From: Rhynchospora pubera
Lineage: Eukaryota; Streptophyta; Magnoliopsida; Poales; Cyperaceae
Assembly: GCA_028095005.1 (NCBI GenBank)
Contig: CM051460.1
Coordinates: forward strand, 23,421,501 to 23,485,500
Direction: 5' to 3'
Length of the DNA stretch: 64,000 nt
Shown: positions 25,510 through 35,757 of the stretch, piece by piece
Position numbering within the stretch: the first letter of the stretch is position 1
How the letters are laid out: each line of letters opens with the position of its first letter
Made by a program: the position numbers and the translations under genes
Notes under the pieces: model-generated
Seen by the model: only the letters and a program-made list of their open reading frames with translations
Database searches by the model: none
What the model was told of the DNA's origin: nothing

Positions 25510-26001
25510 TGTTGAGAAAATAACCCGGTACGGTACCACAACTACACAATCAAGAAATTGGAAACAACCAATTGCATACAACTAAATATCAAGCACCAAT
25601 AGAGGAAAGATGTTACCGTGTATAGATCGAGGCACAACAAGCACAAGAGAAGAGAAAACACAAGAGTAAAGTGGTTCGGCCGAGCCTACTCCACCGGAAG
25701 GCAACGAACCGACAAATTTCACTATTCACCAAGGAGATTACAAGAGTTTCCAAGAGGCTCTCAAGAGAATACAAGAAGGTACAAGAGTGTCTCAATTGCT
25801 AGAACAAGCAATCACTCTCTCTCTCTATCTCTACCTCTCTCTATCTACCCTATCTCTCTCTCACTCTATTCTCTCTCTCACTCTCTGTCTTCGGCAGCCA
25901 AGAAGAGCACAAGCACACCCTCTAACCTAGCGACACCCAGGAGAAAGAAATAAGGGAGAAAAACAAAATGGGCCGGGCCCAATTTGGGCCTAAACTCAAC
26001 A
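25510..26001. mobile_element. Solo LTR, 492 bp
   Basis: It begins TGTTGAG and ends CTCAACA, the TG..CA inverted tips of an LTR, and is flanked by an exact 5-bp duplication ATTAC (25505-25509 and 26002-26006). Inside are the stretch near GAGTAAAGTGGTTCGGCC, common in plant retrotransposon LTRs, and a CT microsatellite (25811-25885). No internal retrotransposon sequence is present, so it is a recombined solo LTR. Superfamily is not certain; Copia is my guess. Confidence 0.85.
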
Positions 26002-26156
26002 ATTACCTAATAAGATATCAACAAATTGGTGTGAAGTGCATGTAGTTATTTTTAAGGAAGTACTCTACTACTGAATCAAAGTCATAGCATGCTTGAAAAA
26101 AGAAACAGATCGATGAAGTACCTTATAAGAGGGTGGCTTAGTCAGAATAAGCATAT

Positions 26157-26378
26157 TCAATTTCGACTAGCCTTAACTTCTTTCATAAACCACAATACCA
26201 ACCAAAAAATGACAAATAATTGCATTACTGACACAGCCAGAAGAATCACAATCAAGTAATCTTTCAGCCTTTCCTTAACCAGTAGCTTATTATTAACTTC
26301 AGATTTTTGTGTAGACACCATTTCTGAGATCGAGCTGCCAGCAACTACAACCGTGCGAGAAGATGCATTTTCTATTGG
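26157..26378 (-). pseudogene. In-frame continuation of the NLR past its stop: tail with membrane helix
   Basis: Directly after the NLR stop codon (TAA, 26379-26381) the same reading frame is open for 73 codons to a TGA at 26157. Its C-terminal third is a run of about 25 hydrophobic residues (starts YLIVILLAVSV, ends FWLVLWFM), preceded by KERLKD and followed by KEVKASRN. This is the layout of a tail-anchor membrane segment. Either the TAA is a premature stop in this allele, or it is read through, or the sequence has an error. A helix of this quality in the right frame by chance is unlikely. Confidence 0.6.
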
Positions 26379-29300
26379 TTATTTAACAAGATCATCTTCC
26401 GCAATCTTATGTGATTGGTGCAGTCCTACATGGTCAGTGGCAACGTTTGTAATTTCTCTTACTGTTGCAATAATGTGGTTGGTCTCTTCTATCATGCCTT
26501 CATTGCTAAGGGAATTGAAGGTAGAGTCAAAATTATGTAGTCTCTGAATTTTTATGGGCTCAATTTCAAGGTCAGAACTGAGCTTGAAGTCTAAACTGGT
26601 ATTTTCACTTCTCTCTTTTTCTGAGTTCTGGTCAGTCAATTTTTCTATTCTTGGATTTATTGTAACGTTGCTTTCAACCACTTCTTCTTTATTAGTAGAC
26701 ACATAAGGATCATCATAAAATAAATAAGAGGCTAAATCGGATGCAAATGATTTCTCCATTGCATGTTTTTCTAAGCTTTGATGGCATAATGTTTCTGTTC
26801 TTGAGCTTAATAGATTAGTATTTTCAAGAGAATTAGAATTTAGAGAGAATGAATCACTGGCATTTTGATTTGATTTCTTTTCTGATTTATAGCTTAATAT
26901 AGTTTCTATTTCAGAGATTGATGTTTCTGCGTTATCTGCTGCATCATTTGGCATACTAACATTGAAGTTGAAGGACAAATTTGAGGGCATTGAACCTCCA
27001 TCGGAATTTATGCCTGCATCAATTGAAACAACTTTGGTAATGTTACTTTTTCTACGCCTTTGCCTCACCAAATTACTGGTGCTTTTACTCATGATGTCAG
27101 TATCAGAAATGAAAAGACTGGGTGTATTCTCTGACATGTTAACCAAAATGCCGTCTCTAATTACAGTTGTAGGAGGAGAAATTGGGTTCATTGAGATATT
27201 GGTGGGTGGCTTTGAAGTTGAAGGCTCCTTACTACTTGTATCAACAGCCAAATTAGATGGCATCAAACTTTCAGAATCGGCATTTATGTCTGCATCAATT
27301 GATTCAAATTTGGTAATATTACTTTTTCTACGCCTTCGCCTCACCAAACTACTGGTGCTTTTACTTATGGTGTCAGTATCAGAATTGGAAAGGCCAGATG
27401 TATTCTCTGACATGTTAACTAGAATGTTGTCTCTGATTACAGTTATAGGAGGAAAAATTGGGTTCATTGAGATATTGGTGGTGTGAAGGTGTAGTGGCTT
27501 TGAAGTATAAGAATCCTTACTACTATTAACAGCCAAATTTGACAGCATCGAACCTTCAGTATTGGCATTTATGTCCGCATCAATTGATACAACTTTGGTA
27601 ACGTCACTTTTTCTACGCCTTCGCCTCACCAAACTACTGGTGCTTTTACTAATGGTGTCTGTATCAGAATTGGAAAGACTGTATGTATTTTCTGACATGT
27701 TAACTAGATTGTTATCCCTAATTACAGTTATAGGAGGAGAAATTGGGTTCATTGAGATATTGGGTATGTTAAGGTGTAGTGCCTTTGAAGTAGAAGGCTC
27801 CTTACTTCTCGTATCAATAGCCAAATTTGAGGGCATTGAACCTTCAGTATCGGCATTTATGTCCGGTTCGATTGATACTTCTGCACTATTGCTTTTTCTA
27901 TGCTTTTGCCCCATCAAACTGTCGGTGCTTGTACCAATGGTATCAGTATCACCGGATGCATTCTGTGTCATTTTAACTAGAATGTTATCTCTAATTAAGG
28001 TTGTTGGAGGAGAAATCTGGTTCATTGAGATATTGGGGGTGTCAAGGTGTAGTGGCTTTGAAGAAGAAGGCTCCTTGCTTCTAGTATCAACAGCTACAAT
28101 AACAGTTTCATTAATTATCAAACTCTCCTCTTTGGAGAAGCTTTCTAGGATTTCTTCATCTATTGTCTCAATAATAATAGTCTCAGTAGTAGAAGAGTTC
28201 TCTTGTGGGGGTGATGGTACACTTAGATTTGTTTCAAAACTGAAGGGACTTTTCTTGTACAAGAAATAGGTACAATTATTTGAGTGGCCATATACGTGTG
28301 TGATGTCTTGAATTATGTCCCAATCTGGACCATGAACAAGGCACCTTTGAAGCATCTCCTCTGAACAAGCCAAGTCCAAAGACTGAATGCGAAAAGCATG
28401 AGTTTTCACCCATCTTGGAATGGCCTCTATATCATAGTCAAATATATGCACAGATTTCAAGGAATTGACATTCTTAATTATTTTCAGATTAGGGGAATGG
28501 CTAATGTTTAAATCCTCAAGTGAAGTGAGATTTGAGATCTTTCTCAAATTGGGTGTATTCCAAACGCTCAATTCTTTGATTCTAGTTAGGTTCTTTATTG
28601 TCTCAAGGCTCTTACAATCGATTATCCTTAGTTCTTTGAGAGACTTGGAGTGCCTTATGCATAAAGGAAGAAATTTTATCTCAGGACAACTCTCTAATTG
28701 AAATGCTTTCAAACAAGGCATTGTTCCTGGTTTTTCTAATCCAGTCCAGGACTCCAACTTGTACAAGCTTTGAATGTGCAGTTTTTCCAATTTTGGAAAT
28801 GCAACTTCCTGGCCATTTCCCAAAATATTATGTCCAATATCTTTTAGCAAGGAAGAATTGGCTATATACAGGAACTGCAATCGTTGTAGTTGGCCAATTG
28901 GTGGTAGGGTTGAGCAGAACTGGCAGCCAATCAGCTCAAGTTGGCGAAGATTTGAGAGTGAATCAATGTATAGCCAAGAAGGATACCTGGTCCCAGAATA
29001 GTTCATGATTTTCAGGATTTCAAGACAAGGTGGAGGGCACAATTCATCAATTATTCCCTCGATTTTTTGGATGATTATCGGATTCTCCGATGGGATAGCC
29101 TCATTGCTACAATTTAACTCAAGTTCCTTAAGGTAAGGTTTGCTACATAGTAATGCTTCTTTTGCCTCATCCAGATCTCTGGTTTTGTCTATTTGCAGTA
29201 TACTAAGGCTTCCAAGTTTGTTAAGGTTCTTTAGTTCCCCTAAAGGCCAGCCCTTGTTTTCTTCTTGTGGCTCCAGTGTAGTGTTTACAATGAAGAAATC

Positions 29301-31945
29301 CAATGACCTAAGGTTCACTAACTTGCCTATTCTAAAGAGAAATTTGTATATCATGGTTCCAGTAAGATCAAGGTTTCTTAGGCTTTTGAGGTGCTCAGTC
29401 CCTTTTGGGAGAGAATGAAGACTTTTGCATTCCTGGAGCAGCAAATATTGAAGGAAAGGGAGGTATCCAATTGATTCAGGGAGCTCCCTTATATTTGTTC
29501 TTGAGAGATTTAGGTACCTCAAGTGTAATAAATTTCGCAATGTATCAGGAATCACCTCAATTGATGTTTCGCTGATATCTAGCAGCCGCAACTGTTTTAG
29601 TCTTGTAAAGACATCTCTCAAGTTCTCATCTTTAAGTGGGTTCTGTGCAAGAATGAGCGTTCTTAATTTCTCTTTGGTTTTGATTTCTTCAGGAATATTC
29701 TCCATTCCTTTCCTCATGAGTGAAATATGGGTGGGCCTAAATGTTATTTCACTGAGTTTATTGATATCATCAACCAAGATATCCTCTGCAGAGAGCGATC
29801 TTGCCATATTCACGAGGCAATCATGCATCTTGCATCTTTCAGTATCATCATATTCTGGTTCGGGGTATATGAGATACCTCTCTCCTAATTCCCTGTAGTA
29901 CTCTTCTCCAGTCTCTTCAAGTGTTGACCTATCTCTCTTCACCACAAAACCTTCTGAGATCCATCGTTTAATTAGATCATGCCGGTTGATGCAAAAGCTT
30001 TTTGGAAACATGGAGCAATATATAAAGCATTGCTTCAAGTTCAATGACAAATCTTCATACCCCAAATAAAAAACAGGTAGTGTTCCATCAGGTAGACCTT
30101 CAATTGACCAAGTTTGACTTTCAGAAATGGCTAGCCAGTCCTTTATAGTAGGTTCCCTACTCTTTAGAATACCACCAACAGTCTTTATTGCTAATGGAAG
30201 GCCATTGCACTGCTCAGATATGTTTAAGCCAATTTCAACTAAAATGTCACTTTCATCCTCATCCTCTAAAGATGAACTTTCACGGAGCAACGACCAACCT
30301 TCGTCAGAGTTTAAATTCTTCACATCATGGACATGAGAAACCCCCATCTGTGTGGCAACATTCTTTTCTCTAGCAGTAACCAAAATTCTACTACCTCTTG
30401 CACCAGCTTGTAAGGGGGCCTTTAACAAATTGTTCCAAATGCTGCCATCTGAAACATCATCAAGTACAAGGAAGAATCTCTTTCTAGTGATCGTTGAGGC
30501 TAACTTAGGCTTGAGCTGATCTTGGGTTGTTGATTTCCCAGGATTACCACCTGCAGCATCAATTATAATTGAAAGTAAGGTGGTATCTTTCAAGCTCGAG
30601 GATAGAGATATCCATATTCTTATGTCAAAACTACCCCTTATCCTTTCATCATTAAATATTTTTCTTGCTAGAGTTGTTTTCCCAATCCCATCAACACCAA
30701 CTATTGCCATGAGAGGATGAGACCCCTCTTCTTCTTCATTTGTTGCTTCTCTGATTAAAATATTTACCAGGTAATAGGCATCAGTTTCTAGGGTTGCACC
30801 AATGCAAGTATTGGAAGAGAGAGATTGGGAGGATTTTTGAATTGGAGCAGTTGTTGTATATCTGTTGTTAATGCTAATTTGCTGAAGATTAAGTCGAGTT
30901 TTCTCCTTTAGTATAGCCTTCATTTTTAGGTTTAAAGTTCTCATGCTTTTTAAGATCTCATCTTTGAGGCCAGATTTGTTAAAGCAAGATGCAAGTAACT
31001 TGGGACGGGTAGCTGCCTACACCCACATACACAGAAACACATAAGACAAACATATAAAAAATGTTGAGATTCACCATTTTTAATGTAAAAAATGCAATTA
31101 GATATTTTTCTCTTTTCTTGGTTTCAGTAAATTGATATTTCCTGCACAGAAGAGAGAAATTGTTTAGCTTAGAAAATCCTGTCAGGTGTTTCATTCCAGA
31201 TGATAAAATTATGCTGCTGAGACAAGCTACCAGAAAGCTTGGGCTAGCATTCAGGTTCATATTTTGGTACCGATAGGGTTCCATTACTATCTTTAATTTA
31301 TTTATTTATTCTTATTATTTTTTGCTCTCTTTCTTGTGAATGAATAAGCCAATTTCTGGTGTCAGTTGTCGACTTGTCGGGAATTGCAATGATGGCCAGC
31401 ACAAATGAGGAAATGGAATTGCCAGTATATATACTGATAGTCTGATACCAAGAGGTCAAAAGGGGAAACTGATTAAATAAGAAAGTAACAAAAAAATAGA
31501 CCCGGCACAACCATGGAGTCTTACGCCATCTTGTTCAATTTCTGGTAGAGTGCAGGATATTATGGTGTTTATCATGATTATATATACTGCGTACATACCT
31601 GCTAATGTGTTTGTTTTACATACCTGCTAAGGTGTTTGTTTTACATACCTGCTTAGGTGTTTGTTTTTCCTTTCTTCTGGTTTTGCGAGCTTCAATTATA
31701 CAATAATCAATAATCTTTTCTGACCCGAACACCACCTCTCGCAACTCCAGGAGCCATTGTTTGATATCTTCATCTCTTAGTTTCTTCCTCTCGGCATCTT
31801 CCAATACGTCCAAAACATTCTCCAGCCTATTAACTAATTTTTTCGCCTCATTTGTAATACATAAAACCTTGGTTATTTTGCTGTTTATTAGATCTCCAAA
31901 TGAATTAATGGTATTTGCAATATATGCACTTGGTACCATTGCCAT
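26379..31945 (-). CDS. CC-NB-ARC-LRR immune receptor with repeat-bearing C-terminal extension
   Basis: Two exons, 31649-31945 and 26379-31016, in phase 0, give 1644 aa to the TAA. I chose the ATG at 31945 (MAMVPSAY); an upstream in-frame ATG at 32113 would add 56 aa. Residues 1-125 are an Rx-type coiled coil with a weak EDVID-like segment. The NB-ARC has P-loop GVDGIGKTT (206-214), kinase-2 LVLDDV (282-287), GSRILVTAR, GLPL (371-374), the RNBS-D segment CFIYCSMFP and MHD (496-498), so nucleotide switching looks intact. LRRs run to about residue 1000. After them comes a Ser/Thr/Asp/Asn-rich extension of over 600 residues. It includes four tandem repeats (about 1073-1447), each with a basic cluster such as RRRRRKS and an acidic patch. 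NLRs of this type detect pathogen effectors in the cytoplasm or nucleus and trigger cell-death immunity. The extension, about as long as the LRRs, is unusual. The frame continues past the stop into a membrane helix (26157-26378). Confidence 0.88.
26970..28096 (-). repeat. Four tandem ~280-bp coding repeats in the NLR extension
   Basis: Boundaries lie near 28096, 27820, 27535, 27250 and 26970. Each unit encodes, in order, a segment like DTRSKEPSTSKPLHL, NISMNPISPPxTVIRDNxLV, a Ser/Thr-rich part, a basic cluster (QKHRKS, RRRRRKS, RRRRRKS, RQRRRKS) and an acidic stretch like DADINADTEGSMPSNLAV. Frame is kept through all units. The outermost unit (N-terminal) is the most diverged and the two middle ones the most alike. 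Confidence 0.9.
31593..31667 (-). repeat. Triplicated 25-bp repeat carrying the NLR 5' splice site
   Basis: Three tandem units start at 31593, 31618 and 31643 (plus strand ACATACCTGC). On the minus strand each supplies CAG|GTATGT, a strong donor. The donor at 31648/31649 joins in phase 0 to the acceptor before 31016. The other two donors would shift frame with that acceptor because 25 is not a multiple of 3. Confidence 0.85.
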
Positions 31946-32440
31946 GGTAGAGGTATAGAGAGAGGACTTATCCTTTTTTGTCAGTTTTTCTGATTGCTTT
32001 CTTTCCTTCTTTACGTATTCCTTTATTTCTGAGGGAACGGTCAACTGCCAACAGTTGGAAGAGAATAATCGAACAGAGAAAGATAACAGACATATAACAC
32101 TTTTAAAAACCAAGTAGACATAAAATATTTAACATGCATCTTCCTGGTCGTTGGTGGAATTTCATTAGCATTTTTTATTTTCTTTTGAAGAAAAATGGGA
32201 CACATTGATGTGATCAATTGTTATTATATAGAATTATTTATTGGTTCCCATATGCTGTTTCAGAAACTCCAAAATTCTAAGCTTGCTCATTTTAATTTTC
32301 TACAAGAAATGAGCATATGTAAAATTCTATCCGCATGCATAATATACACATATTATGTTTCAGCTAGCTAATTGTTAAATTTTATTAATTGTAAAATATT
32401 AAATGACCTTTTGTAAGAAATGCACGATGTTTTTTTCTTT
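31946..32440. other. NLR upstream region
   Basis: It is AT-rich and probably contains the NLR promoter and 5' UTR. The NLR frame is open up to 32113 without a stop, so a longer N-terminus or transcribed leader is possible. Nothing else is seen. Confidence 0.4.
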
Positions 32441-32591
32441 GGGTGCGTTTGGATCGTTGGAAAAAAGAAGAAGAAGAAGAAGGAAGAAGAAAAAAAAAAT
32501 TATAAACAATCTAAACTCTTCACAAAGTTACACACTTCCCAATACTTCTTCCAACTTCTTCCCTTCTTTCCACACCTATCCAAACGCACCC
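32441..32591. mobile_element. GTTTGGAT-family MITE (151 bp)
   Basis: Ends GGGTGCGTTTGGAT / ATCCAAACGCACCC are perfect inverted repeats, with TTT on both sides (32438-32440, 32592-32594). The internal TTATAAACAATCTAAACTC block is shared with the other copies. It holds an AAG microsatellite. Confidence 0.8.
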
Positions 32592-32736
32592 TTTAGTCTA
32601 TAACATTTGGAGATCAATATGAATTTTCAAGTGATAATTACGAAACTGCCAGCCTAGCGATTTCTTTTTCCAGTTCCACCAACAATGATAATCTTTGGAG
32701 GTTGTGACCCCTCTTCTTTGGCCCTCTATCTAGATG

Positions 32737-33451
32737 TAGTGTTTACCAAACGGGGCGGGACGGGGCGGGGCGGTCAAACCCGCGGCGGTCCACGGGTTAG
32801 GACGGGGCGGGTTAGGACGGTTCACGGGTTAAGACGGGGCGGGTTAGGACGGTCCATCTTAGAAATCTTGGCCCTAACCCTTCTTAAATCCGCCCCATGT
32901 AACCCGCACGGGTTATGACGGTCCGGTCCGGTCCGGTCCGCGGGTTCTTATTTATTTTATTATTACTATTTTTTTATTTTTCTTTAGTATTAAACTACAT
33001 ATATAATCACTATAACGTTTTTTTTGCTGTTTTTTTTGTGTGTTATTTTTTCAATACTTTTTTTGTTTTTTCAATATTTTTTCTGTCTTTTATTTTTTAC
33101 TTTTACGTTTTTTCTTTATTTTTTTTACTTATATTTTCTGTTTTTTTTGTTTTATAAGTAATTTTTTTATTAGATGCAAAAATTTGAATATAATTATATA
33201 AAGTTACCCTCTTTTTTCGGGATTAGCACGGGTTTTGGACGGGTTGACGGGGCGGGGCGGTTCGGTCCACGGGTTAAGACGGGGCGGGTTAACACGGGTA
33301 GTTTTAGAAAGGGCGGCCCAAACCCGTCGAAGACCCGCCCCGTTCTAACCCTTTGGTCCATCGCGGTTCATGGACGGTTCGGGGCGGTCCGGTCCATGGG
33401 GCGGGTTTGGGGCGGAGCGGGTTCGACCCGGCGGGTTTTTGGTAAACACTA
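32737..33451. mobile_element. hAT-type non-autonomous element, GC-rich subterminal arrays (715 bp)
   Basis: Ends TAGTGTTTACCAAA and TTTTTGGTAAACACTA are inverted repeats. The flanks are an exact 8-bp duplication TCTAGATG (32729-32736, 33452-33459), the hAT hallmark. Just inside both ends are arrays of short GC-rich units like GACGGGGCGGGTTAGGACGG, which may be transposase-binding repeats. The centre is T-rich with no coding capacity. Confidence 0.85.
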
Positions 33452-33469
33452 TCTAGATGTATATGAAGC

Positions 33470-33993
33470 AAAGATTTGAATAGTGGATAGCGGACAGGCT
33501 AATGTCATTGTAGATAGTGGTTATTTCACAGTTGATATCGGATCATAGCGGATTTGTAAATACAAGTTTTGGAAGGTCTAGTTTAGCCTAAAATAAAAAA
33601 TTAAAATATTTTCATGCAACTAATTAATGCCAACTAAAATTATATTAATTATTTATGCATATTTTACCGCTAAATTTTTAGAATTTGAAAAAACTCAAAA
33701 CATAAAAGTTGTAGCTTATTTTATAACCGTTCCATAGAACTTTGAATCATGTCAATCGGAGTTCATATGTGAAAGATATGCCCAAAGTACTACTGTTATA
33801 TCAGCAAATTATAAACTGCATCACTATTTTCGCTAATTTTCTGTTATATCGCAGCTAATTTCCCGCTATATGCCCCTGCTAAATCCCGCTATGATGCATG
33901 CCATCGGACAACCCGCTAAATTTGTCACGCTGTACTGTTCCACCACGTTGACTCGCTATCTCACCGCTATAGCTGCCGCTATTTAAACCTTTG
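33470..33993. mobile_element. Probable MITE with TAGCGG-rich ends
   Basis: Ends of the type AAAGATTTGAATAG / CTATTTAAACCTTTG are inverted. Copies of GGATAGCGG on the left face CCGCTAT copies on the right. It abuts the hAT element. No TSD could be fixed. Confidence 0.5.
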
Positions 33994-34731
33994 GGATGAT
34001 TATGAATAACGGTTACCAATTAAATATTTTTAAATTGTATCTATTAATAAATCGCCATTTATTATCATTTATAATCTCTTTAATTATTTTGGATAAATAA
34101 TAACTATTAATTGGTTTTCAGAAACACGTAAGTTTTTAATGAAATTATTATATAATTAATCTTACAAATGTCCATGTAATATATGTTTGTTTTTTATAAA
34201 AAGATAATAATACTGTCTCGATATTCGAATTATATTTTTGCTTAGTTTAGTATTATTTAATATTTGATCCTATTCATACTTGTCTAATATCAATACCTAA
34301 TAAAATATAAGGGACAATTTTGTTTGTGCCACCCAAAACTGGTGAAATTATGAAATTGCCACCTGATTTTTCAAGTTTGCAATTTTGCCACCCAAAACTA
34401 TGGTCACCTTTGTGTTTTTGCCACTTTTGCTAAAATTTGCTGCTATATGTACCCAATTTATGCACCCAGATTATTAATCTTCTTTTATTTTACTAATTTA
34501 AAGATGGTTTACTTTGGTTATAACCTCACATCATCGTGTTAACCCGCGATCTTCCCCTTTTTGGTACTGTACGGCAGGATGATTCTTTTGGTTCTTTAAA
34601 ACTTTCTTTAAATTAGAATTATCTTAGTTGGTCGATTTGAACATTTTTCTTATATGTTTGGTATAATCTCACCCTAGAAACCTACCTAGAATAATTAGAA
34701 AATTAGAAAGCCATGATATTAAGAAAACAAA

Positions 34732-34747
34732 CCTCGCTCTGATACCA
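34732..34747 (-). other. Pararetroviral primer-binding site (tRNA-Met type)
   Basis: The minus strand reads TGGTATCAGAGC followed by GAGG. It is complementary to the 3' end of initiator tRNA-Met, the reverse-transcription primer of Caulimoviridae, and marks position 1 of such genomes. It lies about 170 nt downstream of a TATA box in viral sense. Confidence 0.85.
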
Positions 34748-34835
34748 GAATGGAATAGTTAAAATCGGATCGACTTTGAAACTTCTGATTACTAATGAAT
34801 ACTGGTTCCAAAGTTTTGAGAGGAAATTAAGGAAT

Positions 34836-34929
34836 TTTATTGATATCTGGCAAATGATACAAGAGAAGGGTGATTACTTGGTGTTGGATGTGTGTCCTCC
34901 CAAGTGAAACACCATCTGCTTATATAGCC
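34836..34929 (-). promoter_or_regulatory. Viral TATA box and polyadenylation signal
   Basis: The minus strand has GGCTATATAAGC at 34918-34929 and AATAAA at 34836-34841, in this order and about 80 nt apart, before the primer site. This matches the terminally redundant pregenomic RNA layout of pararetroviruses. Confidence 0.65.
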
Positions 34930-35178
34930 TAAGGGACTCTTCCTTTGATGCTCAATAATTGAGTGCGGGTACGCTGTTTGGGCCCCATCGTCCATCTCAA
35001 TTAGTGGCATTTACAGGTGGAATTTGTCCTTACACACACTAGTGGGCATCAATAGTACAATAATTGCCCGACAAAATAAAAAGAGATTCCTGCACCAATA
35101 AAGTAGGCTAATAATGACACGACCTACCTTGAGTGGTACCGAAAGTTAATAATGTGATTCCCATGATGGTGGGACTCA

Positions 35179-35628
35179 CTAATAGTAATGGCCTTGCTGG
35201 ATCAATTGTATCTTTTGGTGAATTCTTAACAGCTCATCAATGTTATGATTAACTGGTTCTAGTGCACTGCTAGCCCAGTTGTCTTTGGAGGCACTTTGTT
35301 CAAGCCGAATCTTTTGAAGATAGCTCAATGTTATGAGTTTTTCAACCTCTTTCATGATTTTCTGTATTTGCTCATCGTGTATTTCCTTAAGTTTAAGTTT
35401 CATGGCTCCTTCCCAATGAAAAGACCTTGGATAAACTGTTATTAAATCACCAGTGATCACTTCGTAATCCTGAAGTGAGTCTGTCTCTTCTCCTAAAGTT
35501 GCCCATCTTTCGGCTTGCTGGAAAGCTTGCCTACTTCCTGGTCTGAACCCAGTTGTTGAGCTTCCTTCATGGGTTCTTATTAAATCTCGCAAATGATCAA
35601 GCACCATCTCCTGAAAATAATTTTGCAA
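35179..35628 (-). CDS. Small viral ORF downstream of the polyprotein (149 aa)
   Basis: An open frame of 149 codons that starts about 130 nt after the polyprotein stop and lies before the viral promoter region. Part of it is predicted helical and charged. I do not recognise a domain. By position it resembles the extra 3' ORF of tungrovirus-like genomes rather than badnavirus ORF1, which lies upstream of ORF2. It could also be ORF1 displaced by rearrangement. Confidence 0.5.
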   Translation of the reverse strand: MQNYFQEMVLDHLRDLIRTHEGSSTTGFRPGSRQAFQQAERWATLGEETDSLQDYEVITGDLITVYPRSFHWEGAMKLKLKEIHDEQIQKIMKEVEKLITLSYLQKIRLEQSASKDNWASSALEPVNHNIDELLRIHQKIQLIQQGHYY

Positions 35629-35757
35629 AATTATATATAAAACAGAAATAAATTTTCTAAAAATGTCAGCAGTTTTCCGTAGATTACTGCCAGACGGGTC
35701 CTTAGATACAATGGTTATGGTGGGTTTTTCCAGCGGTCCACCATGCCCGCTTTCGCT

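Noticed and set aside
26970..28096. DxDxNxD patterns in the NLR repeats as calcium-binding loops
   Set aside because: The flanking helices of an EF-hand are missing and the Asp positions are not kept in all four repeats.
26962..28269. Plus-strand open frames of 174 and 235 codons
   Set aside because: They are antisense to the in-frame tandem repeats of the NLR; the repeat structure keeps them open.
30979..31510. Minus-strand frames of 101 and 70 codons between the two NLR exons
   Set aside because: They lie in the NLR intron or run over its acceptor; the spliced model restores a standard CC domain.
31593..31667. Three regularly spaced 25-bp repeats resembling a tiny CRISPR array
   Set aside because: Units are directly adjacent with no spacers, in a plant nuclear gene; a tandem duplication explains them.
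34732..34747. tRNA gene fragment
   Set aside because: Only the primer-binding complement is present, with no tRNA body; it fits a pararetroviral primer site.
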